A DNA stretch of 64,000 bases from Denitratimonas tolerans (GTDB lineage: Bacteria > Pseudomonadota > Gammaproteobacteria > Xanthomonadales > Xanthomonadaceae): positions 26,450 through 90,449 of the forward strand of contig NZ_JBBDHC010000014.1 of NCBI RefSeq assembly GCF_037203605.1, in the 5' to 3' direction. Both the position numbers and the translations under genes were made by a program. The first letter of the stretch is position 1. Each line of letters begins with the position of its first letter. A model generated the notes under the pieces. The model had not been told where the DNA came from. It worked only from the letters and a program-made list of their open reading frames with translations, and did not search any database. Shown one piece after another: positions 1-7,928 of the stretch.

Positions 1-217
1 CGCGCCCATGACTTCCGTCGCCTCCATGACCGCCATGCCCTTTGTGCATGAACACATGCATCAAGGGACACAGCAGCAGGATGGCCAGCGGCAGCCAGCG
101 GAGCGTCCCCGCAAGGTGGGCGCGGTGCTCGACGCCGAGATAGAACAGGGCCAGCGCCAGGAAGATCCAGAAGACCCAACGTCGGGACCCTGAGGTGGCA
201 GGACCAGGAACAGTCAT
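1..217 (-). CDS. DUF2933 small membrane protein (C-terminus beyond window)
   Basis: The reading frame starts with ATG at 217 and runs off the left edge, so only about 72 residues are visible. It has one hydrophobic segment (residues about 14-25), a short basic stretch, a second hydrophobic segment, and then 'MHVFMHKGHGGHGG', which is the signature of DUF2933 proteins found beside heavy-metal resistance genes. The start overlaps the stop of the merR gene as ATGA (214-217), so the two are translationally coupled. The His/Gly-rich tail suggests metal contact, but no function is established. Whether more genes of this operon follow lies outside the window. Confidence 0.75.
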   Translation of the reverse strand, partial: MTVPGPATSGSRRWVFWIFLALALFYLGVEHRAHLAGTLRWLPLAILLLCPLMHVFMHKGHGGHGGDGSHGR

Positions 218-726
218 GGCAAGTTCTCCTGAGTGGGGCGACGTCCAAGGAGTCGCCCCGGGGTGGACCTGACGAATCCGCCGCCCTCAGCGGCGGCAAC
301 GGATTCGATCAATGCGCAGACATCGTCGCCAGTCGGGATGGAGTCCGGCAGCGAAGTCCAGGCGTGGACGGCATGCTCCATCCGCCCGTGCATGGCCAGC
401 AGGTTGTCCAGTTGCTGGCGGGTGTCTTCGAGTCTGCGTCGGATGATGTCGCGCACCAGCGGGCAGGGACTCCTTCGCAGAACACTGTGGCGGACGATTT
501 CCTCGATCTCCGCCAGCGTGAAGCCGAGCTGTTGGGCGGTGCGAATGAAGCGCAGGCGCTGGAGCTCCGAAGCCGAGAACAGCTGGTAGCCGCTCTCGGT
601 GTGCCTCGCCGCCTGCAGCAGGCCGCGCCGCAGGTAGTTGCGCACCACATGCACCGTGACATCGCCCTGCCGTGCCAGCTGGCGGACCGTCATCAGCGGC
701 GGCGCGACTTCGTCTTTGGCCGTCAT
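214..726 (-). CDS. MerR-family heavy-metal-responsive regulator
   Basis: A 170-residue MerR-type regulator. An N-terminal winged helix-turn-helix (residues about 12-80, with 'VRNYLRRGLL' and 'ESGYQLFSASE') is followed by a dimerisation helix (about 92-122). Cys88 in 'SPCPLVRD' and Cys137 in 'GDDVCALIE' are plausible metal ligands. The third Cys of the classical MerR mercury site is not evident, so the ligand is probably not mercury in the MerR manner. The spacing is closer to CadR/PbrR/ZntR-like sensors, but the metal cannot be read off. It is first in an operon with the DUF2933 gene (ATGA overlap), and its own promoter has the long spacer typical of MerR control, which implies autoregulation. 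Confidence 0.85.
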   Translation of the reverse strand: MTAKDEVAPPLMTVRQLARQGDVTVHVVRNYLRRGLLQAARHTESGYQLFSASELQRLRFIRTAQQLGFTLAEIEEIVRHSVLRRSPCPLVRDIIRRRLEDTRQQLDNLLAMHGRMEHAVHAWTSLPDSIPTGDDVCALIESVAAAEGGGFVRSTPGRLLGRRPTQENLP

Positions 727-753
727 TGGCGTACTCCCGGCAAGGTGTTGATC

Positions 754-784
754 AGGCTAGACCTGTGTCTCGCACGCAGGTCAA
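754..784 (-). promoter_or_regulatory. MerR-type promoter with operator for merR-DUF2933
   Basis: On the minus strand TTGACC (779-784) and TAGCCT (754-759) are separated by 19 bp. An inverted repeat ACCTG-N11-CAGGT (761-765 and 777-781) sits inside the spacer. A spacer longer than 17 bp with a dyad between the boxes is the hallmark of promoters activated by metal-bound MerR proteins through DNA distortion. It lies just upstream of the merR start. Confidence 0.7.
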
Positions 785-898
785 GCCGCCCTGGGGCGGA
801 CGGAGCCAGTAACGCGTGACCTCGCCGCGAACGGACGGATGTTCTCGTCCGTACGTGCGCGGACAATCCGTTCTTACTTGCGTTGAACGTGCGCCACA

Positions 899-3800
899 TC
901 ACGGCACTTCAACGGTCAGCGCGGCGGATGCCGGCGCCTTCCTGGCCAGCTGCCGCTGCTTGATCAACGAGTACAGTGCCGGGATCACCACCAGCGTCAG
1001 CACCGTCGACGACACCATGCCGCCCACCATCGGCGCGGCGATCCGGCGCATGACTTCCGAGCCGGTGCCGCTGCTCCACATGATCGGCAGCAGGCCCGCC
1101 ATGATCGCGACCACGGTCATCATCTTCGGGCGCACGCGGTCGACCGCGCCTTCGATGATGGCCTCGCGCAGGTCCCGTGCATCCAGCGCCCGCCCTTCGG
1201 CCTGCCTCTGCGCGGCACGCGCTTCAAGTGCGTGGTCGAGGTAGATCAGCATCACCACGCCGGTTTCCGCGGCGACGCCGGCCAGCGCGATGAAGCCCAC
1301 GATCACCGCGACGCTGGTGTTGTAGTCGAGCATCCACATCAGCCAGATGCCACCGACCAGTGCGAAGGGCACCGACAGCATCACGATCAGCGACTCGGTG
1401 ACGCGGCGGAAGTTGAGGTACAGCAGCAGGAAAATCAGCGCCAGCGTCACCGGAACGACGACACGCATCTTCTCCGCGGCACGTTGCATGTACTCGTACT
1501 GTCCACTCCAGGTCACGTAGTAGCCAGGCGGGAACTGCACCTGCTCGGTGACCGCTTCCTGCGCAGCCTTCACGTAGCGGCCGAGATCGCTCTCGCGGGT
1601 ATCGACGTAGATGTAAGCCGCCAGCATCGCGTTCTCGGTGCGGATGCTCGGCGCCCCCTTCCTGACCTCGATCTGCGCCAGTTCGCCCAGCGGCACCTGG
1701 GCGCCGCCGGGGACCGGCACCAGGACCTGGCTGCCGATCCGGTGCGGATCGTCGCGCAGCTCGCGCGGGTAGCGCACGATCGCGCTGAAGCGCTCGCGGC
1801 CCTGGAGGATGGTGGTGACGATCTCGCCGCCCAGCGCGGCGGCCACCACGTCCTGCACCTCGCCCAGGGTGACGCCGTACTGGGCCAGGCGCCCCAGGTC
1901 GGGGGTGATGTCGAGGTAGTAGGCGCCGGTCAGGCGCTCGGCGAACGCGCTGGTCGTCCCCGGCACCTCACGCACCACCGCTTCGATCTCGGTGGCCAGC
2001 GCGTCGAGTTGCTCAAGGTCCGTGCCGAAGAGTTTGATGCCCACGGGCGTGCGGATGCCGGTGGCCAGCATGTCGGTGCGGGCCTTGATCGGCATCGTCC
2101 AGGAGTTGGCGACGCCCGGGAACTTCAGCGCCTCGTCCATCTCGGCGATGAGCTTGTCGGTGGTCATGCCCTCACGCCACTCGTCCTCGGGCTTGAGGTT
2201 GATGACGGTCTCGAACATCTCCAGCGGCGCCGGGTCGGTGGCGGTCAGGGCGCGACCCGCCTTGCCGAACACCGACTCCACTTCCGGGAAGCCCTTGATG
2301 ATCCGGTCCTGCTGCTGCAGCAGCTCCGATGCCTTGGTCACCGACATGCCGGGAAGCGACGCGGGCATGTACAGCAGCGTGCCTTCGTTGAGCGTGGGCA
2401 TGAACTCGCTGCCCAGGCGCGATGCAGGCCACAGGCTGGCAAACAGGGCGACCAGCGCGAACATGACTGTGGCCATGCGGTGCCGCAGAACGACGTTGAT
2501 CACCGGCCGATAGGCCGCAACCAGGAACCGGTTCACCGGATTCTTGTGCTCGGGCACGATCTTGCCGCGCACGAACAGCAGCATGAGTACCGGTACCAGC
2601 GTGATCGACAACAGCGCGCCACCGGCCATCGCGAACGTCTTGGTGAATGCCAGCGGCTTGAACAGGCGCCCTTCCTGCGCCTCCAGGGCGAACACCGGCA
2701 GGAAGGAGACGGTGATGATCATCAGGCTGAAGAACAGCGCCGGCCCGACCTCGCGACAGGCATCGATGATCAGCTGGGTCCGGCTGCGGGAGCCGTCGGA
2801 GCGTTCGATGTGCTTGTGCGCGTTCTCGATCATCACGATCGCCGCGTCGACCATCACGCCAATCGAGATCGCGATGCCGCCCAGGCTCATGATGTTGGAG
2901 TTCATGCCCAGCATGCGCATCGCGATCACCGCGATCAGCACGCCGACGGGCAGCATGACGATCGCGACCAGCGCGCTGCGCGCATGGAACAGGAACAGCA
3001 GGCAAACCAGCGCGACGATCAGGCTCTCCTCGAGCAGCGTCGTGCGCAGCGTCTTGATCGCACGCACGATGAGGTCGGAGCGGTCGTAGACCGCCTGGAC
3101 GCTGACGCCTTCGGGCAGGCCTCGCGCAAGTTCCGCGATCTTGTCCTTCACCCCGCCGATCACGGCCAGGGCGTTTTCGCCGAAGCGCGCAATGACGATC
3201 CCGCCCACAACGTCGCCTTCGCCGTCCAGGTCGGCGATGCCACGGCGCTCATCGGGTACCAGTTCGACCCGGGCGACGTCGCCGATCAGCACCGGTGCGC
3301 CCCCTTCGGCGCGCAGAACCAGGCTCTCGATATCCTCGATACCGCGCAGGTAGCCGCGGCCCCGCACCATGTACTCGGTCTCGGCCATCTCGATCACGCG
3401 GCCGCCGACGTCGCGGTTGCTCTCGGCGATCACCTCGGACACGCGTGAAATCGGGATGTCGAACTCGCGCAGCCGGACCGGATCGACGGTGATCGAGTAC
3501 TGGCGCACGAAGCCGCCGACGCTGGCGACCTCGGCCACGCCGGGCGCGGTGGTGAGCTGGTAACGCAGGTACCAGTCCTGCATCGCGCGCAGCTCGTCCA
3601 GCGAGTGGCGGTCGCTCTGCAGCACGTACTGGTAGACCCAGCCCACGCCGGACGCGTCGGGTCCCAGCGCAGGTGCCACGCCGGCCGGGAGGTTCTTCGA
3701 CGCGACGTTGAGGTTCTCGAGCACGCGCGAGCGCGCCCAGTAGAGGTCCGTCCCTTCTTCGAAGATGACGTAGATGAAGGAGGCGCCGAAGAACGAGAAG

Positions 3801-4051
3801 CCGCGTACGTCCTTCGACCTGGGCACCGAGAGCAGGGCGCTGGTCAGCGGATAGGTGACCTGGTCCTCGACCACCTGGGGCGCCTGCCCCGGATACTCGG
3901 TGAACACGATCACCTGCACGTCCGACAGGTCCGGCTGGGCATCCAGCGGCGTGTTCATCAGGGCGTAGATGCCGCCGGCGACGATCGCCAGTGTCATCAC
4001 CAGGACCAGGAAGACGTTGCGGACCGACCATTCGATGAGGCGGCCAAGCAT
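899..4051 (-). CDS. cusA: CusA/CzcA-type heavy-metal RND efflux permease
   Basis: A 1050-residue inner-membrane proton antiporter of the HME-RND family that drives Cu(I)/Ag(I) out through CusB and the outer-membrane channel. It begins 'MLGRLIEWSVRNVFLVLVM' (TM1). The TM4 signature 'VMVDAAIVMIENAHKH' carries the proton-relay Asp. 'RTDMLATGIRTPVGIKLFG' matches the Met-bearing substrate region of the monovalent-cation (Cus/Sil) branch rather than the CzcA zinc branch. The start at 4051 is preferred because it lies 1 nt after the cusB stop. An upstream in-frame extension of 63 residues is Arg/Pro-rich, overlaps cusB and is out of family. Last gene of hyp-cusC-cusB-cusA. Confidence 0.92.
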   Translation of the reverse strand: MLGRLIEWSVRNVFLVLVMTLAIVAGGIYALMNTPLDAQPDLSDVQVIVFTEYPGQAPQVVEDQVTYPLTSALLSVPRSKDVRGFSFFGASFIYVIFEEGTDLYWARSRVLENLNVASKNLPAGVAPALGPDASGVGWVYQYVLQSDRHSLDELRAMQDWYLRYQLTTAPGVAEVASVGGFVRQYSITVDPVRLREFDIPISRVSEVIAESNRDVGGRVIEMAETEYMVRGRGYLRGIEDIESLVLRAEGGAPVLIGDVARVELVPDERRGIADLDGEGDVVGGIVIARFGENALAVIGGVKDKIAELARGLPEGVSVQAVYDRSDLIVRAIKTLRTTLLEESLIVALVCLLFLFHARSALVAIVMLPVGVLIAVIAMRMLGMNSNIMSLGGIAISIGVMVDAAIVMIENAHKHIERSDGSRSRTQLIIDACREVGPALFFSLMIITVSFLPVFALEAQEGRLFKPLAFTKTFAMAGGALLSITLVPVLMLLFVRGKIVPEHKNPVNRFLVAAYRPVINVVLRHRMATVMFALVALFASLWPASRLGSEFMPTLNEGTLLYMPASLPGMSVTKASELLQQQDRIIKGFPEVESVFGKAGRALTATDPAPLEMFETVINLKPEDEWREGMTTDKLIAEMDEALKFPGVANSWTMPIKARTDMLATGIRTPVGIKLFGTDLEQLDALATEIEAVVREVPGTTSAFAERLTGAYYLDITPDLGRLAQYGVTLGEVQDVVAAALGGEIVTTILQGRERFSAIVRYPRELRDDPHRIGSQVLVPVPGGAQVPLGELAQIEVRKGAPSIRTENAMLAAYIYVDTRESDLGRYVKAAQEAVTEQVQFPPGYYVTWSGQYEYMQRAAEKMRVVVPVTLALIFLLLYLNFRRVTESLIVMLSVPFALVGGIWLMWMLDYNTSVAVIVGFIALAGVAAETGVVMLIYLDHALEARAAQRQAEGRALDARDLREAIIEGAVDRVRPKMMTVVAIMAGLLPIMWSSGTGSEVMRRIAAPMVGGMVSSTVLTLVVIPALYSLIKQRQLARKAPASAALTVEVP

Positions 4052-4052
4052 G

Positions 4053-5465
4053 TCAGTGCCCCTCGTGGCTGGTGGGGGAGGGCGGAGTCTTCTCCGGGGC
4101 GGCGGGCATGGAGTGGCCGGCGTGCGGATCAGCAACCTCATCACCATGGGCTGCGTGCGGGTCAGCGGCGTCCTCACCGTGCCCGGCGTGCGGATCCTCA
4201 GTGGTGCCCGAGGGGGTCCCGTGTCCTGTGTGACCTTCAAGTCCTTGGAGCGCCGACTGCAGGTTGCTTTCTGCGTCGATCAGGAAGTTGGCGGAGACCA
4301 CGACCTGTTCGCCCTCGGTCAGGCCGTCGAGGATCTCGATGCGATCGCCGCCGCGCCGCCCCAGGCTGACATCGCGCGGTGCGAAGCGGCCAGGGCCGGT
4401 CTCGACCAGCACCACCTGGCGCGTGCCGCTGTCGAGCACGGCCGAGCGCGGAACGGTCAGGACCGGTCCAGCTCCCGGCTCCTCCAGCACCACCGTCCCA
4501 TACAGCCCGGGCCGCAGGTCGCCAGCGGGGTTGGGCAGGGCGATGCGCACATCCACGGTGCGCGTCATCGCATCGATGACGGGCTGCACGAAGGTGACCT
4601 CGCCCTCGGCCACCTGGCCCGGCAGGGCCACGGTTTCAAAGCGGGCCGTTTGGCCGGGCTGGATACCCGCGGCCTGCGCCGCCGGGACCTTGGCGATCAC
4701 CCACACCGTCGAGAGGTCCGCCAGGCGCAGGATGGTTTCGCCGGGCTCGAAGCGTGCGCCCTGGACCACCGGCTTCTCGATCACGACCGCGTCCGCGGGC
4801 GCGGTGAGCACCAGACCGGCCTTGCCCATCTGCGCGTCGCTGATTTCCCAGTTGCGCAGGCGGGTGCGGGCGGCATCGCGCAGGCGGACCATCGACGCCG
4901 CGCTCGCGGGATCGGACCCGGCCAGCCTGCGGGCGGTCTCGTCGGCCAGCCGGTATTCCTGCTGCGCCGCGGCCAGCTGCGGGCTGTAGACGGAGAGCAG
5001 CGGCTGCCCGGCGCTGACCCGCATGCCGGTCTGGTTCGCGTACAGCCGCTCCACCCAGCCTTCGAAGCGCGGGGCGATCGCGTACTGCCGGGTCTCGTCG
5101 ACCTCGACCGTGCCGCTGGTGCGCACGGTAGCGGACAGGGCTCCGCGCTTGACCGCTTCGGTGCGCACGCCCAGCGCCTGCACCTTGTCGGGTGGCATCA
5201 CCACCGTTCCCGGCGCCGCGGCAGGCGCGTCGCCGGCGTAGACCGGAATGTAGTCCATGCCCATCGGGTCCTTCTTCGGCACCGGCGAGGTGTCCGGAAG
5301 GCCCATGGGATTGCGGTAATAGAGCACCTTGCGTTCCGCGGCCGGCGCTTCGGCGGACGTGGCTGCGGTGGGCGAACCGTTCGTGGCGCGGCCCGCCATC
5401 CAGCCGACGGCGAGGGCGGCGAGTGCAACGCCGATGGCGAGCGACAGGGTCTGGACACGGGTCAT
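4053..5465 (-). CDS. cusB: CusB-type periplasmic adaptor with His-rich tail
   Basis: A 470-residue membrane-fusion protein that links the RND pump to the outer-membrane channel and hands metal to CusA. N-terminal membrane anchor or signal (residues 7-25). Next is a heavy-metal-binding (YHS-like) domain, 'LYYRNPMGLPDTS' to 'DPMGMDYIPVYAG' (about 47-80), with Met pairs. The barrel-sandwich and beta-barrel adaptor domains follow. The C-terminus is unusual: three copies of a 'DPHA(G/A)HG'-type block and a final 'HEGH' (from about residue 415), a flexible metal-binding tail. It overlaps the cusC stop (ATGA, 5462-5465), and 1 nt separates it from cusA. Confidence 0.9.
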   Translation of the reverse strand: MTRVQTLSLAIGVALAALAVGWMAGRATNGSPTAATSAEAPAAERKVLYYRNPMGLPDTSPVPKKDPMGMDYIPVYAGDAPAAAPGTVVMPPDKVQALGVRTEAVKRGALSATVRTSGTVEVDETRQYAIAPRFEGWVERLYANQTGMRVSAGQPLLSVYSPQLAAAQQEYRLADETARRLAGSDPASAASMVRLRDAARTRLRNWEISDAQMGKAGLVLTAPADAVVIEKPVVQGARFEPGETILRLADLSTVWVIAKVPAAQAAGIQPGQTARFETVALPGQVAEGEVTFVQPVIDAMTRTVDVRIALPNPAGDLRPGLYGTVVLEEPGAGPVLTVPRSAVLDSGTRQVVLVETGPGRFAPRDVSLGRRGGDRIEILDGLTEGEQVVVSANFLIDAESNLQSALQGLEGHTGHGTPSGTTEDPHAGHGEDAADPHAAHGDEVADPHAGHSMPAAPEKTPPSPTSHEGH

Positions 5466-6784
5466 CGGATCTCTCCTTCGATGGCGCGCACGGCGGCGGC
5501 GCCCAACAGTTCGTCACGCAGTGCATCGACCCGTGCGAGGTCGGCGCCCTGCCATTCATTGAGTGCTTCCAGCAGCGTCCCGAAGTCGACTTCGCCGACC
5601 TGGTAGCTGGCCAGCGCGGACTGCCAGGTGGCGTCGGCCTGCGGCAGCAGCGTGTTCTCGATCAGCGCGCGGCGCTCGCGTGCGCTGGTCCACTGCGACC
5701 AGGCGGAAGCGCCGCGTTCCTCGACGGCCCGCAACGTGGCATCTCTGCGGGCCAGCGCCGCGTCTTCGAGCAGGCGCGACTCGCGCTCGCGTTCGCGGCG
5801 GGCGCGCTGCTGGAACGGGATCTCGACCTCGAGCATCAGCTCGGTGCTTTCGAGGCCGTTGCCGAGCTGCATCGCACCCACGCCCAGGGTGATGTCCGGA
5901 AAGCGGTTGCGACGCTGCAGCACCACGTTCGTGCGCGCCGCCTCGGCGCGGGCCTGCTGCGAGCGCACCGCGGGATGCGCATCGGCGTCATCCAGTGCCT
6001 CGGCAAGCGAGGCGCTGTGGACGGCGAGGCGCGGCGCCTCGCCGGGAGTCGCCAGCGGTGCATCGGACCGGCGCCCCAGCACCGCGTTCAAGGTGGCGGC
6101 CGCCTCCTGCTTGGTCGCGAGGCGTTCGATCCGCTCGCGCTGCAGGCTGGTCTGCTCGACCTGGGCGCGGATGGCATCCTGCTGCGCCGCGCGGCCCAGG
6201 GCGTAGCGCACGCCGGCCATCTCTTCCACCTGGCGGAGCAGGGCGATGCGGCGATCGAGCACGGCCACGGCCTGGTCGGCATGCCAATACCGTGCGTAGG
6301 CCGCCTCGGCGTCGGACAGCAGATCGCGCGCCGTGGTGATGCGGTCGAGTCCGACCGCGATCGCGTCCTGGCTGGCCGCGGTCCGCGCCAGCCCGCGCTT
6401 GCCCCAGAGCGGGAAGCGCTGGCGCAGCGCGTAGTTCACCTCGCGCTCGGCACCGGCGGTGCGCCAGGGCTTGTCCGGATCGAGGCCGCGGAATCCAACC
6501 GAGGCCATCGGATCGGGCAGGGCACCTGCGGGAAGGATCCTCGCTTCGGCGGCCTGGGTTTCGAAGTCCATGGCCCGCAGCTCGGGGTTGTGTTCCAGAA
6601 CCCAGGTGCGGATCGACTCGAGGCTGTGCCCCGGGATGGGTTCGGTGGCGGTCGCGGGCAGCGCCAGCGTCCACAAGCCGCCGGCGAACACGCAGGCAAG
6701 CAGGTGCCGGAGCAGTGGCCGACGGCGGAACAGCGGGTAAGGGTGCAGGCGCCTGGCCTGCATCGGGTCGAACAGGGATGCCAT
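5462..6784 (-). CDS. cusC: TolC-family outer-membrane efflux protein (CusC/CzcC-like)
   Basis: A 440-residue outer-membrane factor that completes the CusCBA tripartite pump. It has a short N-terminal hydrophobic segment ('HLLACVFAGGLWTLALP') ending near 'ATATEPIPG', then the two-fold alpha-helical repeat typical of the family, with 'NRFPDITLGVGAMQLGNG' in the middle and 'YQVGEVDFGTLLEALNEWQ' near the end. The start at 6784 is chosen because the 32 residues upstream are Arg-rich and out of family. An in-frame Met at 6760 ('MQARRLHPY') is also possible. The gene lacks the lipobox Cys of E. coli CusC, which puts it closer to CzcC. It overlaps cusB by ATGA. Confidence 0.88.
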   Translation of the reverse strand: MASLFDPMQARRLHPYPLFRRRPLLRHLLACVFAGGLWTLALPATATEPIPGHSLESIRTWVLEHNPELRAMDFETQAAEARILPAGALPDPMASVGFRGLDPDKPWRTAGAEREVNYALRQRFPLWGKRGLARTAASQDAIAVGLDRITTARDLLSDAEAAYARYWHADQAVAVLDRRIALLRQVEEMAGVRYALGRAAQQDAIRAQVEQTSLQRERIERLATKQEAAATLNAVLGRRSDAPLATPGEAPRLAVHSASLAEALDDADAHPAVRSQQARAEAARTNVVLQRRNRFPDITLGVGAMQLGNGLESTELMLEVEIPFQQRARRERERESRLLEDAALARRDATLRAVEERGASAWSQWTSARERRALIENTLLPQADATWQSALASYQVGEVDFGTLLEALNEWQGADLARVDALRDELLGAAAVRAIEGEIR

Positions 6785-6911
6785 ATCAGTGTCCTTGGGC
6801 CGACGCGACGCAGGTCGCTCGGACGAGGCAGAACACATGCCGTGACGCGCACGGCACGAACGCACAGCACTGCGCCGCACAGAGGCGTGCGGAGCAGTCA
6901 GCGTTCGGGCA

Positions 6912-7331
6912 TCAGATCAGCAGGAGAGCCGCTGGATGGGCGGTGGGGCTGTGCCAGGCGGGCCTGGGTGGTGCATCCACCCATGCAGACGAAACCCCGG
7001 GACCGGCGTCTGCGGTCTGAGCGACCGCGAACCAGGAGAGCCACGCACCGACAATAAGCGGTGGCACCGGGGGGATGCGACTGCTGTCAGCCGAAATGCC
7101 CCCTTCGCTGCAATGTGCGGCACACAGCGCCGTGTCCGCTGAGGGAAGATCGGCGTCACAGCCGTGGTTGGGGTCGTGTAGGGCGTAAGCGTCAGCCGCG
7201 TCTGCGGTGGTCGCTCCCGGGAGATCCAGGCAACCGCCATGACCGGCCAGCGCGAACTGGGACCAGAGCAGCGCCGCCATCGCGAGGAGGGCGGCGCGCT
7301 GCAACCAGTTCCGGTAGCGACGACGGATCAT
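6912..7331 (-). CDS. Small secreted Cys/His protein heading the cus operon
   Basis: A 139-residue protein with an N-terminal signal-like helix ('LLAMAALLWSQFALAGHGG', residues about 14-32), then 'GCLDLP', 'DPNHGCDADLPSADTALC' and 'AAHCSEGG'. The scattered Cys and His suggest a metal-binding or metal-sensing leader like CopL. A second hydrophobic stretch ('LIVGAWLSWFAVA', about 91-103) may be a membrane segment. It is the first gene of the unit that continues into cusCBA, about 130 nt upstream of cusC. I do not recognise a named family. The gene is supported by position, the signal peptide and codon bias. Confidence 0.6.
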   Translation of the reverse strand: MIRRRYRNWLQRAALLAMAALLWSQFALAGHGGCLDLPGATTADAADAYALHDPNHGCDADLPSADTALCAAHCSEGGISADSSRIPPVPPLIVGAWLSWFAVAQTADAGPGVSSAWVDAPPRPAWHSPTAHPAALLLI

Positions 7332-7337
7332 GACTTG

Positions 7338-7379
7338 AGTTTACCCCATGTCCGGCCCGATGCAACTGATCCAGATCAA
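7338..7379 (-). promoter_or_regulatory. Possible promoter with FNR/CRP-like box before the cus operon
   Basis: On the minus strand TAAACT (7338-7343) could be a -10 box. A near-perfect FNR/CRP-type half-site pair, TTGAT-CTGG-ATCAG (7366-7379, 9 of 10 arm bases matching TTGAT-N4-ATCAA), is centred about 41.5 bases upstream of the start that this -10 would give. That start would fall on the annotated ATG at 7331, making the message leaderless. No CusR-type copper box was seen. This is a pattern match only. Confidence 0.35.
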
Positions 7380-7481
7380 TCCCCCGGGCAGATCGGGTGA
7401 CTGGACCGGTATGGCCGCTTTCGGTGTCGCCGAAACCGGAGCCGACCCGGCCAGGCGAAGCGCGCGGGCCACAACCGACAC

Positions 7482-7576
7482 CTAGCTCAGTCTCATGGCG
7501 AGCGCCGCAACCATCGGGCTCAGCGGGATCCCCGAGCGCGAGTAGAGCGCGCCGGCGGCGGCCGGAACCAGCTTCA
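7482..7576 (-). pseudogene. Remnant of a copper P-type ATPase C-terminus
   Basis: Just after the copper-chaperone stop, another minus-strand frame reads 'LVPAAAGALYSRSGIPLSP' followed by 'MVAALAMRLS' and TAG (7482-7484). This aligns with the last transmembrane hairpin of the intact ATPase in the same window ('LLIPVAAGALYPVNGMLLSP', then 'AAAAMALSS'). It lacks everything upstream, so it is a 3' scar about 30 codons long. It suggests that a second chaperone-ATPase unit stood here and was deleted, leaving only the HMA chaperone. Confidence 0.7.
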
Positions 7577-7774
7577 GGCTGATCGCTCGTCCGGGTACCC
7601 AGCCTCACTGAGCGCTGAGAGGAACGCGCCCCCGTCCATGTCGCTATCGACCCTCACCTGACGCGTCGGTGGGTCGGTTTCGATGCGGGCTTGGGGGTCC
7701 ACACTGAGCAGTGCCTTCTTGACGGACTTGGCGCAGCCGCCGCATGTCATGTTTGGAATGTGGAAACGAAGCAT
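7574..7774 (-). CDS. copZ: Copper chaperone, HMA domain (CopZ-like)
   Basis: A 66-residue cytoplasmic heavy-metal-associated domain. 'MTCGGCAKSV' gives the Cu(I)-binding CxxC (Cys11 and Cys14), and 'ALSEAGYP' is the typical end of the beta-alpha-beta-beta-alpha-beta fold. It carries Cu(I) to P-type ATPases or to CueR. It lies downstream of cueR on the same strand with its own CueR-like promoter. A remnant of an ATPase follows directly, so the protein may originally have been the chaperone of, or the detached N-terminal domain of, that lost pump. The size and start (RBS AGGAGAT) fit the family. Confidence 0.85.
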   Translation of the reverse strand: MLRFHIPNMTCGGCAKSVKKALLSVDPQARIETDPPTRQVRVDSDMDGGAFLSALSEAGYPDERSA

Positions 7775-7806
7775 CTTGATCTCCTGATCGACTGTGGTGT
7801 CGGATC

Positions 7807-7837
7807 AATATGGGGTTTGACAGCGTGGCAAGGTCAA
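7807..7837 (-). promoter_or_regulatory. CueR-like promoter before copZ
   Basis: On the minus strand TTGACC (7832-7837) is followed after 19 bp by CATATT (7807-7812). The dyad TTGCCA-CGC-TGTCAA (7817-7831) lies between them and resembles the CCTTGCC/GGCAAGG operator of CueR. The right half is degenerate compared with the copA promoter at 11123-11153, so control may be weaker. Confidence 0.55.
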
Positions 7838-7928
7838 TCGGCTATCAGCAGAATGTTTGCAAGCTGCTCACGGCTGGCCGACAACGGCGCCGAGAACTCT
7901 TGCGAATGCACGTCCGACCACGAATGAG

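Noticed and set aside
831..852. Hairpin ACGGACG/CGTCCGT as terminator of the cus operon
   Set aside because: The stem is only 7 bp with an 8-nt loop and no T-tract; too weak to list as a terminator.
1232..3448. Long plus-strand open frame opposite cusA (738 codons)
   Set aside because: Antisense of a conserved gene in GC-rich DNA; composition is Asp/His/Gln/Arg-biased and resembles no family. The same reasoning removes most long frames opposite real genes, such as 32251-34581 and 48428-51532.
4052..4240. N-terminal extension of the CusA frame by 63 residues
   Set aside because: It is Arg/Pro/Thr-rich, lies over the His-rich end of cusB, and has no likeness to RND proteins; 'MLGRLIEW' at 4051 is the family start.
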